Source: Asterias amurensis (Eukaryota > Echinodermata > Asteroidea > Forcipulatida > Asteriidae). From it: a stretch of DNA of 64,000 nucleotides. The translations under genes and the position numbers were made by a program. Under the pieces are notes generated by a model, which was given only the letters and a program-made list of their open reading frames with translations, was not told the DNA's origin and did not search any database. The stretch lies in contig NC_092661.1 of NCBI RefSeq assembly GCF_032118995.1, forward strand, positions 15,323,006-15,387,005. The letters are read 5' to 3'. Positions within the stretch are counted from its first letter, which is position 1; each line of letters begins with the position of its first letter. This document shows, one piece after another, positions 30,785 to 42,351 of the stretch.

Positions 30785-30865
30785 GGTGTAAAACAATAAC
30801 CTGGTTGGTATGACTGTCAACAAATGAAATTCATGCTTTAGAAAGTTAGTATGTGTACATGTAGG

Positions 30866-31247
30866 TTAAAGGCAGTGGACACTATTGGTAATTGTCAAAG
30901 ACTAGCCTTCACAGTTGATGTGTCTCCATGCATAAAATAACAAACCTGTAAAAATTTGAGCTCAATCGGTAATCGAACTTGCGGGATAATAATGAAAGAA
31001 AAATAACCCTTGTAACACGAAGTTGTGTGCGTTTAGATGGTTGATTCCGAGACCTCAAGTTCTAAACTTGAGGTCTAAAAATCAAATTCGTGGAAAATTA
31101 CTTCTTTCTCGAAAACTATGGCACTTCAGAGGGAGTCGTTTCTCACAATGTTTTATACCATCAACCTCTCCCCATTACTCGTCACCAAGAAAGGTTTTAT
31201 GCCAATAATTCTTTTGAGTAACTACCAATAGTGTCCACTGCCTTTAA
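30866..31247. mobile_element. MITE, family B, well preserved
   Basis: TTAAAGGCAGTGGACACTAT to ATAGTGTCCACTGCCTTTAA, with a clear central palindrome. Its right TTAA is also the left end of the element at 31244-31406. Confidence 0.82.
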
Positions 31248-31406
31248 AGGCCTGGTGACCAAGAACCCTAAAAATGCACGTCCTCAATTGGTTGAAATGC
31301 TCCACGCAGAATACGCTCACGCTCATTCAACCAATCGAGGGCTTGCATTTTTATCAGTCTTATTTTTGTTATCGAGGACTGTGTGACCGGGTCGTGACAG
31401 GCCTTG
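31244..31406. mobile_element. Fold-back element, family I
   Basis: TTAAAGGCCTGGTGACCAAG at the left and GTGACAGGCCTTGAA at the right; the interior has CTCCACGCAGAATACGCTCA. A second copy is at 55352-55522. Confidence 0.65.
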
Positions 31407-31622
31407 AACTTCCCTCTTGAAAAAGCATATCAATTTTTCTATGGTGGAAAATGCTGTGGGGAAAATGTAAGTTTGTATTTGAATCTTGCAGAGGGCACAA
31501 CAGCACAGCGAAAGCACAAATGCTCAGGTGCCGTGGGCTATTTCGAGGCCTAAAAAAAAGAAGGAAAATGTCAAATTTAATTTGGTGATGTACTCATTTT
31601 TCAAAAGATAGAGTTCGGAAAA

Positions 31623-31747
31623 GTTTCCGTATGGCGCCACCACTTTTTCATTCGAAATAAAATAATATAGTATCTAATTTACCTGATTGACATATCCCTT
31701 TTTGTAAAAATGAGTGAAAAAGTGGTGGCGCCATACGGAAAGTTATC
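31623..31747. mobile_element. Short fold-back element, family C
   Basis: Inverted ends GTTTCCGTATGGCGCCACCA and TGGTGGCGCCATACGGAAAG around AT-rich DNA. The copies at 38751 and 60389 are nearly identical. Confidence 0.85.
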
Positions 31748-33062
31748 CTAGAGTTCTCCTAAATAATACAAGTAGAGAAAACAAAATTATTTCCTTCCTC
31801 CATCTGTCCATACGAACTACATTTTATAACAAAATTTACTTGAATTAGTCTTAGTGTCAGTGTTTTATTTTTAAGAATCCGGACGAAACGAATTATATCA
31901 GGTTTTTCCATGCCTGAAATACACTTCCATACAGAAGGAGCAACGTGATTAACAAAAAGCGAATAAATCAGCGTCAGTTCTCATGCGAAACATTCACAGC
32001 GAAAACAGTCCTGTTTAAGTTAAAAGTCAAAATTCACTTCACAATCACAGACACAACACAGGAAGTATAAATCGGGCTTTAGACTGCAAGAGAACTAGCC
32101 CCATATAAAGGGCGAATGACAATTTTAAAGACTGAAGTGAAAGAGTACCTGACCTGCCGAGTATGGTAAAAATACAACTGAAAAAGTAAAATGTAAATTC
32201 TAAATCTAAATGTAATAATAATACGACCTATTTATATGCATTTGAAATGCTATCCAGTTCGTTTTTTTAGTCTGTTTTCAAATAAAATTCCATAAAAAAT
32301 CCTACGTCAGCACACACAGTTTGAAAGAAAAGCCCTTTCCTTTTTGAAAAGGGAATGATACTCACACAGTGAAACGTAGGAGGACAGTTCAACTTCAAGC
32401 TCAAGTTCAATCAAATCCTATGTATTTAGCTAGACTGTGTGTATTGTGTGTGTGTGCACAATTCTACCAACCTCGTTACCACGAGTAGTAACGGATCATT
32501 AATTCTGGTCACTAAACCCTGGAAGTAGACATCGAGTAGGGCGCCCTATGAAAGAAAACAAAGGGCGCGACTATATCGTTCACCACTGCAAACGAGGTTA
32601 AATATAACTGGCGTGGAGCAGGTAGTGGGCACTTGGTGGCGCTGTTCCTCTTTTACAGTGATAATCAAACTTTCACTCAGCAGAGAAAGATTATTTTATT
32701 AATTAATTAATTTATTCAATTTATCCCCTAGTCCAATCTAAAAACAGTGTCAACCATAACAAGGCCCGCAAAACGAGCAAAAATCCGTAAGAAAAGAGAC
32801 TTGTTTTGAATTTTTTGTTTAGGTAGGATCCCTATGTTTCTCCAAAATTATTATTAACTTTGAGGTCATTTCTATCCGAAGATGGATTGCTCAAGAAGGT
32901 GCCAAACTCGCGTGAAGACAACTTTCTTGAAATCTGCGTGGTGGAGTCCGTTTGAATGCTGCCCATCAATACGGCACGGAATATGCGAATGTTACCGTTT
33001 CTGCTATTTTCTATTCAGGCTTAGCTAATAGACACAATCTAAATTTTCTTGTATCTTTCTTA

Positions 33063-33068
33063 TTTATT
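33063..33068 (-). terminator. Candidate polyadenylation signal of the 438-residue gene
   Basis: AATAAA on the minus strand, about 130 bases past the stop codon. Confidence 0.45.
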
Positions 33069-33195
33069 GCAAATGCGTTGACATAAATTATAACTAAGAA
33101 GCGAGTCGCAAGCCCTAGGAATCCCTACCTCAGGCCTAACTATTCATTTTCCGTAAACCTTCCGACATGCGCAACTATTATGTATACCAGCCTCG

Positions 33196-34512
33196 TCATT
33201 TTCGTCCATGCGCCATCTGAATCATGAGTTGATCTTCTTCGTCATCAATGACGTCACTGCTCAAACTATCCTCATCCACGTCTTTCTGACTCTGGCTCTG
33301 TGTCCAGTCTCGTCCAAGAAACTTTCCAATCTTGCCCAACACAATCTCGTTCACTCTGCTTTGATCAACTCGTCTCAGGTAGAGAACGGTTTCCTCTTTC
33401 CTTTGAAGTGTCGGCTTCAGACTTCCCCGCCGTTTCGATTCAAAGACCGACTGTCGACCATGTGTCGACTCTTCGCTTTGGTTTGGTTCGACGCTGGGGA
33501 ATTTATAGGCAGCCCATGGGTCAAATTTCGCCGTCTTCTTTCGAGTGGGTCTATTTTTTTCGTGGTGACTTTCTCTGCCGTCTGCTGGGCTTGTGAACGG
33601 TCGGTAGCGATAGACGCGCCCGTTTCCTCGCAAGGCCCAGGGTGTCGATTGGGGCACGCGTGACGAGGATACCCGATTTTGCGTGAAGCTGGTGTTTTTG
33701 TGACTCGAAAAAGATAAACTTTGTGTCCTGCCTCGTTTGTAATAGGAATGTGGCACTGCAGAGTGAGCTGATCCACACGAACGAGGTTGAGTTTCACGCT
33801 GTAAGGTTGGGCTTGGGGTCAAGTTCTGGTTAATTTTAGGGGTGTTTGGATTGTGTAGAGACCTGTTCACGTATGTACGATTTCTAGATTCCACAAACGA
33901 GACCGTTTTCGGCAACTTTGGGTTAGGGGATGACCGAGATAATTTTACCTGGGGGTCATCTACACATTCATCACCAAGAGTGTCTTTATCGTTTTCAGAC
34001 TTCTTGAGTGACTCCTGTGTCCGTCTTGAGACCGTCAAACCTTCGAAGAGCAGATCGACAGTATTTGAAGCAGATGTTTTCCTTTCTCTGTCTTCATCGT
34101 CACTCGAGTCGATCGATTCCCTGGACTTAAAGATTTCGGTCGGTTTCTTCAATGCACTGGCTATGGGTCGGCTACATGGCCCGGCGTCAGCCGTGTTGCT
34201 CGTGCCGAACGCGATCGCTTCCCGCCGCAGCGTCGCCGATCTGGTCTCCTGGCGAGAAAACGCGGAAGTTTTCGAACTCAATTCGAGACAACTTCTCGGG
34301 CAAGGTGATGTCGACACTGGTGTACTTCGATGGGTAGATAATTCCTTTTGGATGAGTCTCTTCTGTCGCGTCAGGTTGCCGAGTACCAATTTCCGCTGTC
34401 GCTCTATTCCGAGGATGCGATTGGTGTTTGCACGTTGGAGAATGAGATTGGCGTGTCTCGTGTGTTCCAGAATATGTGACCCTTTCATAAAAGGCTCCAC
34501 TGTTTCCGACAT
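33196..34512 (-). CDS. Uncharacterised intronless protein, 438 residues
   Basis: One open frame runs from ATG 34512 to TGA 33196. An in-frame TAA lies three codons upstream, so the start is well placed. The N-terminus is a basic helical segment (HANLILQRANTNRILGIER, then RQRKLVLGNL), the middle is Ser/Arg/Thr-rich and probably disordered, and the C-terminus has another structured-looking block (VNEIVLGKIGKFLGRDW) followed by an acidic stretch (DVIDDEEDQ). There is no signal peptide or membrane segment. I do not recognise the family. Length, codon-like composition and a downstream AATAAA (33063-33068) support a real gene. It could be an exon of a larger gene, but no nearby partner exon was seen. 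The 226-codon frame opposite it is judged a shadow. Confidence 0.65.
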   Translation of the reverse strand: MSETVEPFMKGSHILEHTRHANLILQRANTNRILGIERQRKLVLGNLTRQKRLIQKELSTHRSTPVSTSPCPRSCLELSSKTSAFSRQETRSATLRREAIAFGTSNTADAGPCSRPIASALKKPTEIFKSRESIDSSDDEDRERKTSASNTVDLLFEGLTVSRRTQESLKKSENDKDTLGDECVDDPQVKLSRSSPNPKLPKTVSFVESRNRTYVNRSLHNPNTPKINQNLTPSPTLQRETQPRSCGSAHSAVPHSYYKRGRTQSLSFSSHKNTSFTQNRVSSSRVPQSTPWALRGNGRVYRYRPFTSPADGRESHHEKNRPTRKKTAKFDPWAAYKFPSVEPNQSEESTHGRQSVFESKRRGSLKPTLQRKEETVLYLRRVDQSRVNEIVLGKIGKFLGRDWTQSQSQKDVDEDSLSSDVIDDEEDQLMIQMAHGRK

Positions 34513-35081
34513 AACAACTTAATGTATCCCAAAATGTTATCAAATCTAAAAAAACCGGTATGGATCCAAGGTCCAATCATACGTTGAATCGATCCCAATA
34601 AGACATCACTGATCAGCGACCAATAACTAAATAATTTTAACATCCAAGTTCCATCTTGAGCGATTATTCTTTTTCCTTGCTGCACAGACCAAGGACCACT
34701 TGCTCTATATGCTTGGTGCAATCACTTTAAAACTCAATACGAAATGATAAAGATGACAAGCAAACTTCAAAATAATGTGATATCAAACATAGTTTGAATG
34801 AAAAGGGACCATTTAAGAAGACATCCCGTTCCAAAATGACGCAGAGAAGCGGAAGAGTATAGTTTTCACGTGTTGTGTTGTTTCTAACGTTCGGGATCAA
34901 TTAAATTCTTTTTGCAGTCAATAATGTTTGTGTAAAAAAAAAAAAAACTGGTGAGATGTTTTCCTGTTCGCAACAGCTGCATGCTGCACGGTGTCGATAC
35001 GCAATTAGCTAGCAACCAAGAATGATCGTAAGGCCGCTTTTGAGTAAACACACACCTCGAGAAAAGGAACTTTTGAACCCT

Positions 35082-35326
35082 CGCCACGCTCATATCGAAC
35101 TAAGCGCATTTTGGGCGATTTTAGGCTACTCATGAAGTATACACTCACGAAACAAGTTGGGACATTGTTTTGGTTTTAATTTCTTACGTTTCCATTTTCT
35201 GATCTCAGTGTGTCCATCATGACCTAGAGACCCATCGCATTACGTAGCAAGTGGGGTCAATTTCATGAGTTACCTCAAATCGTCCAAAATGCGCCTAGTT
35301 CAATATGAGTGTGGCAAGGGTTCATA
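35082..35326. mobile_element. Long inverted-repeat element
   Basis: ACGCTCATATCGAACTAAGC with GCATTTTGGGCGATTT mirrors AAATCGTCCAAAATGCG and TAGTTCAATATGAGTGTGGC. It lies upstream of the 438-residue gene. Confidence 0.65.
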
Positions 35327-35577
35327 AGTTCCTTTTCTTGCATTGGAACACTGTCTCTCTATAAATGTTCCTTGACCGGCCACAAGCAGTTTGTACACAA
35401 AATAACAAAAAGTGGCCGCACATGGCCGCAAGATTTGACCTAATTCTATCCAGACATAGAAGTCAGTGAAAGGCGAGACCAAACATTTCCCCTATAAGTT
35501 GTCGTCCAAGTTGACAAAATTAGCCACCCCCTCCCCCTGCTAGACATTCTGGCAACGCTGTGAAGTGGGTGTGTCTT

Positions 35578-35723
35578 AGGGTGCGTTCGTGTAGCTTCCC
35601 TGGGACGACCCCGGTGTGCGGCGTTTTCTCTTTCCAGGACGAACGTGGGTAATTATCTGCACACGTTCGTCCTGGAAAAAAAAACCGCCACACACCAGGG
35701 AAGCTAAACGAACGCAACCTTAG
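35578..35723. mobile_element. Inverted-repeat element
   Basis: GGGTGCGTTCGTGTAGCTTC, GGTGTGCGGCG and TTTCCAGGACGAACGTG all recur inverted before CTAAACGAACGCAACCTTA. The hairpin length is about 145 bp. Confidence 0.7.
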
Positions 35724-36611
35724 TTGAACAACGTCAAACTTTACGACAGGAATGAGCAACAGCCGCCTCCACAGCTAATTCCAATGCGGACTCGGCCTCA
35801 TATTAAACGGATAAGCAGGACGTGGCTATGGCCAGATCGCTAAAAAGTCATTAATCTTCAACATTTTCGATGCAGTCAATGGCCATAATTCGTATAGCCG
35901 AAGTCGCTTGAAAGTAGAGTTTATGCAATTTATGCAAATATTTCCCCGCCTTCCTTTTTCTACTCTTTTTGATAATATTATGCTGTTTGGGAGGGTTTGG
36001 CGAGAGGCATTAAATTTGCCGGATTTTTTCTTCTTGCAATTTTTGTCTAGGTCAAGCTATTAAAAAACAGACATGCGCCAAAAAGCGCACCACTGTGCAC
36101 CATGCACTGAGACGCTGTATTTATTTGACTTTGCAATCAATACTGTAGCCTATACCCGATCAAATTATTTCCCACAGTTAGACAATGATTGTGTCATTTA
36201 CCCTTTCACCGCCTTAAATTTTTTATCACATTGGCCGGAAACTTGATCAAATTTCTTGTTTACTTTCTCCACAAACATGAACGAACACTCTTTGTTTACA
36301 CGTCAATGGGTCTATAACGACAACAAAAGAGACAGAATAATTTGATAGGATAATGAAATACTAGAAATCGTCTCCAATTCCAATGCAATGACAGCAATGC
36401 CTACGTGAGTTTTCACACCTAAAATCGAAGTGCTCAAAGTATTTGGCTTTTAGGTCTACATCATTCATGTGGGAAACAAACCCCACAGCCTAAAATACCC
36501 AGTGCAAGCAACCAAATAAAAAGGTGAAACAAAATAAAGTTCATGTATTTCCACTTCACTGCTTATGTTTCACTTAGTTTTACCTGTTCATGTTTGTTGT
36601 GTTGTCATTTA

Positions 36612-36650
36612 GCCTTCGAGAAAGACTCTGCTAGGGTCGAAACGTAAGGC
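36612..36650 (+). ncRNA. Decayed hammerhead-like motif
   Basis: Stem I GCCTT/AAGGC, stem II GACTC/GGGTC, then GAAACGTA. The CUGANGA core is replaced by CGAGAAA, so it should be inactive. The flanks (GTTGTGTTGTCAT and TTAACTATTTTTTTTGCA) recur at 13709, 22865 and 41306. Confidence 0.4.
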
Positions 36651-36711
36651 CATTAACTATTTTTTTTGCAAAATAAAGTTCATAAGAAAACATGCGCTAT
36701 ATAAGAATTAG

Positions 36712-36737
36712 CTATTATTATTATTATTATTATTATG
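36712..36737. repeat. (TTA)n microsatellite
   Basis: About eight TTA units following the hammerhead-like remnant at 36612. Confidence 0.8.
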
Positions 36738-36865
36738 TACTGAATGTTTTACTTCGTTCTTCTCTGTTGTTATCAATGATTATTATTATACTGTTAGGGC
36801 AATACCGAAATAATCGTTGCATTTGAATTGAATTGTACTTCTGGTTGAGGATTACGTACACTCAT

Positions 36866-37262
36866 TCCAATTGGTAACTACTCGAAATAATTATTATCAT
36901 AAAACCTTTCTTGATTTATACGAGTAATGGGGAGAGAGTGATGGTAAAAAACATTGTGAGAAACAGCTCCATCTGAAGTGACGTAGTTTTCGAGAAAGAA
37001 GTTATTTTCCACAATTGATTTCGAGACCCCAGAATTTGAGGTCTCGAAATCAACCATCTAAACGCACCCAACTCCGTGTGACCATGGAGGAAGGCGTGAC
37101 CATGGTGCGACAAGGGTGTTTTTTCTTTCATTATCTCTCAAACTCGACGACCGATTGAGCTCAAATTTTGACAGGTTTGTTATTTCATACATAATATTGA
37201 GATACACCAACTGTGTGAAGACTAGTTTGTGACAATTACCAATAGTGTTCAGTGTCTTTAAT
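36866..37262. mobile_element. MITE, family B, diverged
   Basis: The left end is degraded (CCAATTGGTAACTACTCG), the right end is AATAGTGTTCAGTGTCTTTA; the centre is GATTTCGAGACC/GGTCTCGAAATC. Confidence 0.7.
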
Positions 37263-37829
37263 AGATGCTCGGGTTCGAAGTAAAATTCGATCATCCATAG
37301 ATAAAGTCCTATATGAAAATGAGGGAAAATACAAACCTACACACATTAAATTTGGTGTAAAATGCCACAATGAGTTTTATTTGATACTCATGACAGTTTT
37401 CGTCAAAACCCGAAAATATATTCGATGACGTCACATTTCAACATGGGCTGTAAATTTTCGTACAAAAGAATGTCAATTTGTTCTTGAATTTTGATGATAT
37501 TCATCCCAAGTTTGATCTTCTTTTGACTGGCGCAAAAATTCCCTTATAAGGAATAATTAATCAAACCCATGATGTTTTTGTTGTCCGATGGTCTTGTTGT
37601 TACTTTCGCTCTGAATTACTATCAAATTAGGGCCTAAAGTATAATTAATTTTTGTTGTTGTAAATTACAAAGACAATATTGAATGGGCTTATATGATTTC
37701 TTGACCATGGCACCATTAGGTAAAAAGCCTATAAGTTTTTATTCCCCAGATTTTAATCTGAGAAGCGTTTCTGCGGTTACACTTCTATTTCTTCCTGCAT
37801 GGACACAATACGCCTCTCTTAATATTTAT

Positions 37830-37945
37830 GCATGGGGTACGTCACAATGCTAACCCAAAACGAGGCTACGGGCCCACCTACTGCAAGTGATGGGGGACGG
37901 TGCGCCCATAGCCTCATTTTGGGTAAGAATTATGACGTCATCATA
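37830..37945. mobile_element. Inverted-repeat element
   Basis: ACGTCACAATGCTAACCCAA with GAGGCTACGGGC mirrors GCCCATAGCCTC and TTGGGTAAGAATTATGACGT. Confidence 0.65.
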
Positions 37946-37954
37946 AAATAATAT

Positions 37955-38346
37955 TTAAGACGGTGGACGCTATTGGTAATTGTCAAAGAACAGTCTTCTC
38001 ACTTGCTGTATCTCAACATATGCATAAAATAACAAACCTGTGAAAATTTCAGCTCAAACGGTCATCGAAGTTGCAAGCTAATAATAAAAGAAAAAACACC
38101 CTTGTCACACGAAGTTGTGTGCTTTCTTCCGATGTTTCATTTCGAGACCTCAAGTTCTAAATCTGAGGTCTCGAAATAAAAATTCGTGGAAAATGACTTC
38201 TTTCTCGAAAACTGCGTTACTTCAGAGGGAGCCGTTTCTCACAATGTTTTATACTATCAACCTCTCTCCCCATTACTTGTAACCAAGTAAGTTTTTATGC
38301 TTCAAAATTATTTTGAGTAATTAACCAATAGTGTCCACTGCCTTTC
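37955..38346. mobile_element. MITE, family B
   Basis: TTAAGACGGTGGACGCTATT to AATAGTGTCCACTGCCTTTC. It lies about 300 bases upstream of the SYF2 start codon. Confidence 0.78.
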
Positions 38347-38644
38347 AGAGAGACGTATACCACCACTCCGGATTTTCGGCGATCTACAAAACGCGACCAC
38401 CTTTTTTTGGCATTGTATATGACGTTGTTTTTCATGTTTGATTCCCAGGTGTGGCGGTTTCAGTCTTCCGCCGTGTTCCAGTTTTCCGGGACGCTCACAA
38501 TACTGTTGAGCAATAGCGGGCGCTGTTAGAAAACATTAACTCAACAAGAACGTCTTGCACCGAGACTATCCCGCAAGATGCGCAGCATTATCGCATGCAT
38601 TCATCACGCGTACGACGTCGTCGTTGTTGCAATCAAAAATAAAA

Positions 38645-41600
38645 ATGGCGACATCCGTAAGTATTTTATTTTTAACTCGACAACTTTGTTAGTTTGGATG
38701 GATGTAACTTGGCAAAAGATCATGATAGCTTTATAATAAGAACGGGAAAAGTTTCCGTATGGCGCCACCACTTTTTCATTCGATATGAAATAATATAGTA
38801 TCTAATTTACCTCATTGAGATATCCCTTTTGGTAAAAATGAGTGAAAAAGTGGTGGCGCCATACGGAAAGTTATCCTAAGAACGCTTCTTTAACGTTTCG
38901 TTATTTAATTGTTGTCCATTTTTTGTTATAAAAAATGATCTTGAGACCCAAAATGGGTTACCCAAGAAATACAAAATCATTTATTTACAAAATGTTTACG
39001 TCGCATCAGATGTACGATGATCCTTTTGTAATTAACATGTTTAAGCAGTAACGTGAAAAATTTGATTTATTTTTTGAAGAACCCTTTCCTTTATTTCTTT
39101 ATCTGTTTATTATGTGGACTAACAACTTGTTGTTTGTTTTAAAACAGTTGTATTGTCTTTAAATGAGGCTGAGCATTGAATTTTTTAGAAATGGCTTAGT
39201 TTAGGCCTACACTCAGCTAGCGTAGCCGTTGCGCAGAAAATCAGTGCTTGCACGTATGTCATGTACGTAGTCGTTAAAGCAGAGGATTCTGCGCAAGCAG
39301 AGCCAGAGCCATGTATTGGGGTCATTCTCATTGGGCTCTGAGTCATGTGATTGCGAGTTTTACTTTTATTGATTCCTAAACAAAATTAAATTACTTATAA
39401 ATTATAATAGTTGCGATAATCGTAACCCTCCTCCCGACGGCCGCCCAGGCGGCCGTCGGGCTGGGCGGCCGTCGGGAGGAGGGAGGAGGGTTACGATTAT
39501 CGCAACTAAAATTATAAGTAAATTAATTAAAATTTTCTGCGCTAGCTGTGTAAGTAAGCCAAGAATGCCTAGTAATGTGGAGTACGCACTCGCACAAGTA
39601 AAAATTTTTGTAAAAATGGAATTTCCTTCATTTGTCTTCTCTCAATTGGCATTGGGTTCTTGGCTAGTGTGCAATACATGTACTTAAGTCATGGAGGAAG
39701 TATAGTGATTAAGTTCGCCTGAGAGTGCTAACTCCTTGCCTTCACAACCAGAATTAATAAATAAAATTAAATGAAATGATGTATAAAAGTTGTTGTTCCT
39801 GTGACTCCGTTCCACTCTAGCATCCATTTGATGAGTTGATGAGTTTGGCGACACCACAGCTAAAAAAACAATTGTTATTTTTTTGTACTTTTCTCTAAAG
39901 AGCAAGAATGCTGGGACATCCACTGCATCCTCTTCCTCTGTAAAGACAGATCGAATGAAGAGATTTAGGGAGCTCCATCTGCGCAGGGTAAGTAAAGGCT
40001 GACAGATTTCTGCCTTGTCAGTTATACTCTGAAACAGTACCTATCTTGGCGGTCCTACTAAAAGCTGACAACAAGTCCAGAGTGCCGACAACGCACCGAC
40101 AACAAGTTTTAAATACCTAAAAAACATCAAATAAACCAAAAAATTATCAGAACTATGTTAGAATTGCAAGACGGTATTAAACAGTTTCTTGGTGTAGTGT
40201 CAAATTCAAGCCCAGCCACTATTAATAGTAATGTTTTTTTTGTTGTTACTTTCTGGGAGTAGAACGAGGCAAGGAAATTGAACCATGCAGAGGTTGTTGA
40301 AGAAGATCGTCGTCTGAAACTGCCAGCAAACCATGAGGCTAAGAGAAAGAGAGCCGACTGGATCTTACAAGATGATGAGAAGAAGAAGGTATGGACGACA
40401 AAACTCATTTCATCCTAGTATTTCCCGCTTCCTGCTCAGTAATTTATTGCAGAATTGTTCATCTTTCAGTCGCCAAACTGAATTATATCTAAAAAGACGT
40501 GGATCTGAACTTTGCATGGCGTGAGTAAATGTGTAAATCTCTTTCAAGCGATGCTGGATCTGATCGTCTGTCTGAAGACTCATGGTGCTGCCGCAAACCT
40601 ACATTGACAATATCTTTAAAGGTGCTCACTTTTATTCAAAAGAATTTAAACACAATTTTTCATGACAAAATCTTCCAACTTTTTATGACAATAGACGACT
40701 GTTCCATTTAAAATCTTATCCAGGAAGCAGAGGCGAATGGTCAGGACTATGAGAGACTAAAGCTGCTTGAGGTGTCAGCGGAAGAAGCTGACAGACTTGA
40801 GAAGAAGAAAAAGAAGAAGAATCCAGATCAAGGCTTTGCTGGTATGTACAACGTACAATAGGGGGGGCTCAAAATTTACACTGTACAACAGGCTCGAGGC
40901 TACACGATGGGTCCAGTTGCTTTTTCCAAATTGCAGAGGAGCTTGGAGCGAGCATGAGATCGAAGTTTGCCCATTATTTTTAGAAATGTTTTATGCATAA
41001 TTGTTTTTGCTGGTTTGGTTTTAGGTTACGAAGCAGCCAGTTTCCGACAGTACCAGAGGAATACCAAACAGATGAAAGTAAACATGGAAGAATATGAACG
41101 CAAGAAAGAGAAAATGTAAGCAGAAATTCAAACAAAAATGTTTGGGGGTAGACATCTTATGATTGTCTTACTTTTTTAAAAGTTTAATTATGATCGATTT
41201 TTGTAAAGTTATTTCCAGCCGGCATGAGAAAATAGATTTAGTTTTTGCAAACTGGTTACCAACCAAAAAGACCTATGGTATAAATGCAAAAAATAGTTAA
41301 TAGCCTGTCGTTTCGACCCTAGCAGAGTCTTTCTCGCTTGGCTATATGACAACACAACAAATATTAACAGGGAAGTGGAAATGCATTCATAGAAAGAGAG
41401 AGAGCTGGCATCAGTTACAAAAGTTAAGGTGTTCCTTGTTGTGTCCAGTTAAAAACGTTTGTTTTGGTGTTTTTATTTTGTTCCATTAGGGGTGATGACA
41501 TGTACCCTGGGATGGACACCATCATGCAGGGGAACTATAAAGACTCGGCCGAAGGGATCGACCGCATGGTGACCGACCTGGAAAAACAGTAAGTCAACGA

Positions 41601-42351
41601 AATAGGAGTAACACCGAGGCTTTTTGCAAACCTTAAAATAAACCCAGTTTGTGCTGCGAATTTCGCATCAGTTGACTTGGGCTTAACTCCTGTGAAACAT
41701 TTGCTGCGAAGACGTCAAAATTCGCTTCGCATTTGAACGGAGAATTAACTGGGCTTGAGGCTCGGGGTTATGTTTGGTGTTAATTTAAGAAATTACTGGT
41801 TAGGAAACCAAGGATGCCACATAAGTGATTACCTAATACTGGAACTCGCAAGCCTGAGGAAACTTGTAAACAAGGGTTCTATGTGAACCAGAAACACCAG
41901 GGTTAACCCTCTATGCAATCTTGTTCGATAAGTGTTGTTTTTTTTTTTACATGAACTAACACAAATCTTAGTACCCGGTACCTATAGCTTAATGTCTCAT
42001 CCGAACCGAAAGACAAAGTAATTGTTGTAAAGCATCTTGCTCAATGATACAAGTTTCGTATATAATATTTGTACCTATCACAAAACATAAAATAAATTAT
42101 CTGTCTGACAAAAAAAAAAATCTCTTTAAATATTCTCTCATGTTTTGATGTTCTGTTTTGTTTGTTTGTACGTATCTCCGTTTAGAATTGACAAAAGATC
42201 AAAGTACAGCAGAAGACGCGCCTTCAACGAAGAGGACGACATCGACTACATCAACGAACGCAACATGAGATTCAACAAGAAGGCCGAGAGATTCTACGGG
42301 AAGTACACTACAGAAATCAAGCAGAACCTTGAGAGAGGCACAGCCGTGTAG
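38645..42351 (+). CDS. SYF2: Pre-mRNA-splicing factor SYF2
   Basis: SYF2 is a Prp19-related (NTC) spliceosome component that contacts RNA in activated spliceosomes. Seven exons join in frame: 38645-38656, 39901-39987, 40263-40388, 40724-40841, 41025-41115, 41490-41588, 42186-42351, giving 232 residues (human about 243). Family hallmarks are [49 protein letters not shown], the [20 protein letters not shown] block and the nearly invariant end [21 protein letters not shown]. The protein is very rich in Lys/Arg/Glu, as expected. The first exon carries only MATS before GTAAGT. It is convergent with CDC5L. The tail of the last exon is tandemly duplicated directly after the stop. Confidence 0.97.
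38751..38876. mobile_element. Short fold-back element, family C
   Basis: Same ends as 31623-31747 with only a few differences. It sits in SYF2 intron 1. Confidence 0.85.
39391..39521. mobile_element. GC-rich hairpin element, family D, larger copy
   Basis: The inverted arms extend through ATAGTTGCGATAATCGTAAC and CTCCTCCCGACGGCCGCC, with the centre further duplicated (GGCGGCCGTCGGGCTGGGCG). The outermost TTACTTATAA/TTATAAGTAA is also inverted. It lies in SYF2 intron 1. Confidence 0.82.
41306..41340 (-). ncRNA. Decayed hammerhead-like motif
   Basis: The minus strand matches the element at 36612 (GCGAGAAAGACTCTGCTAGG, GTCGAAACGACAGGC), with the same flanking GTTGTCAT and TTAACTATTTTTTGCA. It lies in a SYF2 intron, antisense to the gene. 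Confidence 0.4.
41641..41757. mobile_element. Fold-back element, family F, diverged
   Basis: CCCAGTTTGTGCTGCGAATT to TTAACTGGGCTT with ACGTCAAAATTCGCTTCGCA inside. It lies in a SYF2 intron. Confidence 0.5.

Larger units (their letters stand above)
31407..33195. other. Upstream flank of TAF12
   Basis: It holds the family C element and a partial family F element (about 31962-32085). The stretch near 32460-32660 is less AT-rich (GGGCGCGACTATATCG) and may hold the TAF12 promoter. No coding sequence was seen. Confidence 0.45.
34513..38644. other. Intergenic region between the 438-residue gene and SYF2
   Basis: Two divergent genes share this 4.1-kb space. It contains several inverted-repeat elements, two family B MITEs and a hammerhead-family remnant. 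The sequence from about 38360 to 38644 is the likely SYF2 promoter. No exon was recognised. Confidence 0.5.

Noticed and set aside
33842..34522. 226-codon plus-strand frame opposite the 438-residue gene
   Set aside because: It lies wholly antisense to a longer frame with a better start context and a polyadenylation signal.
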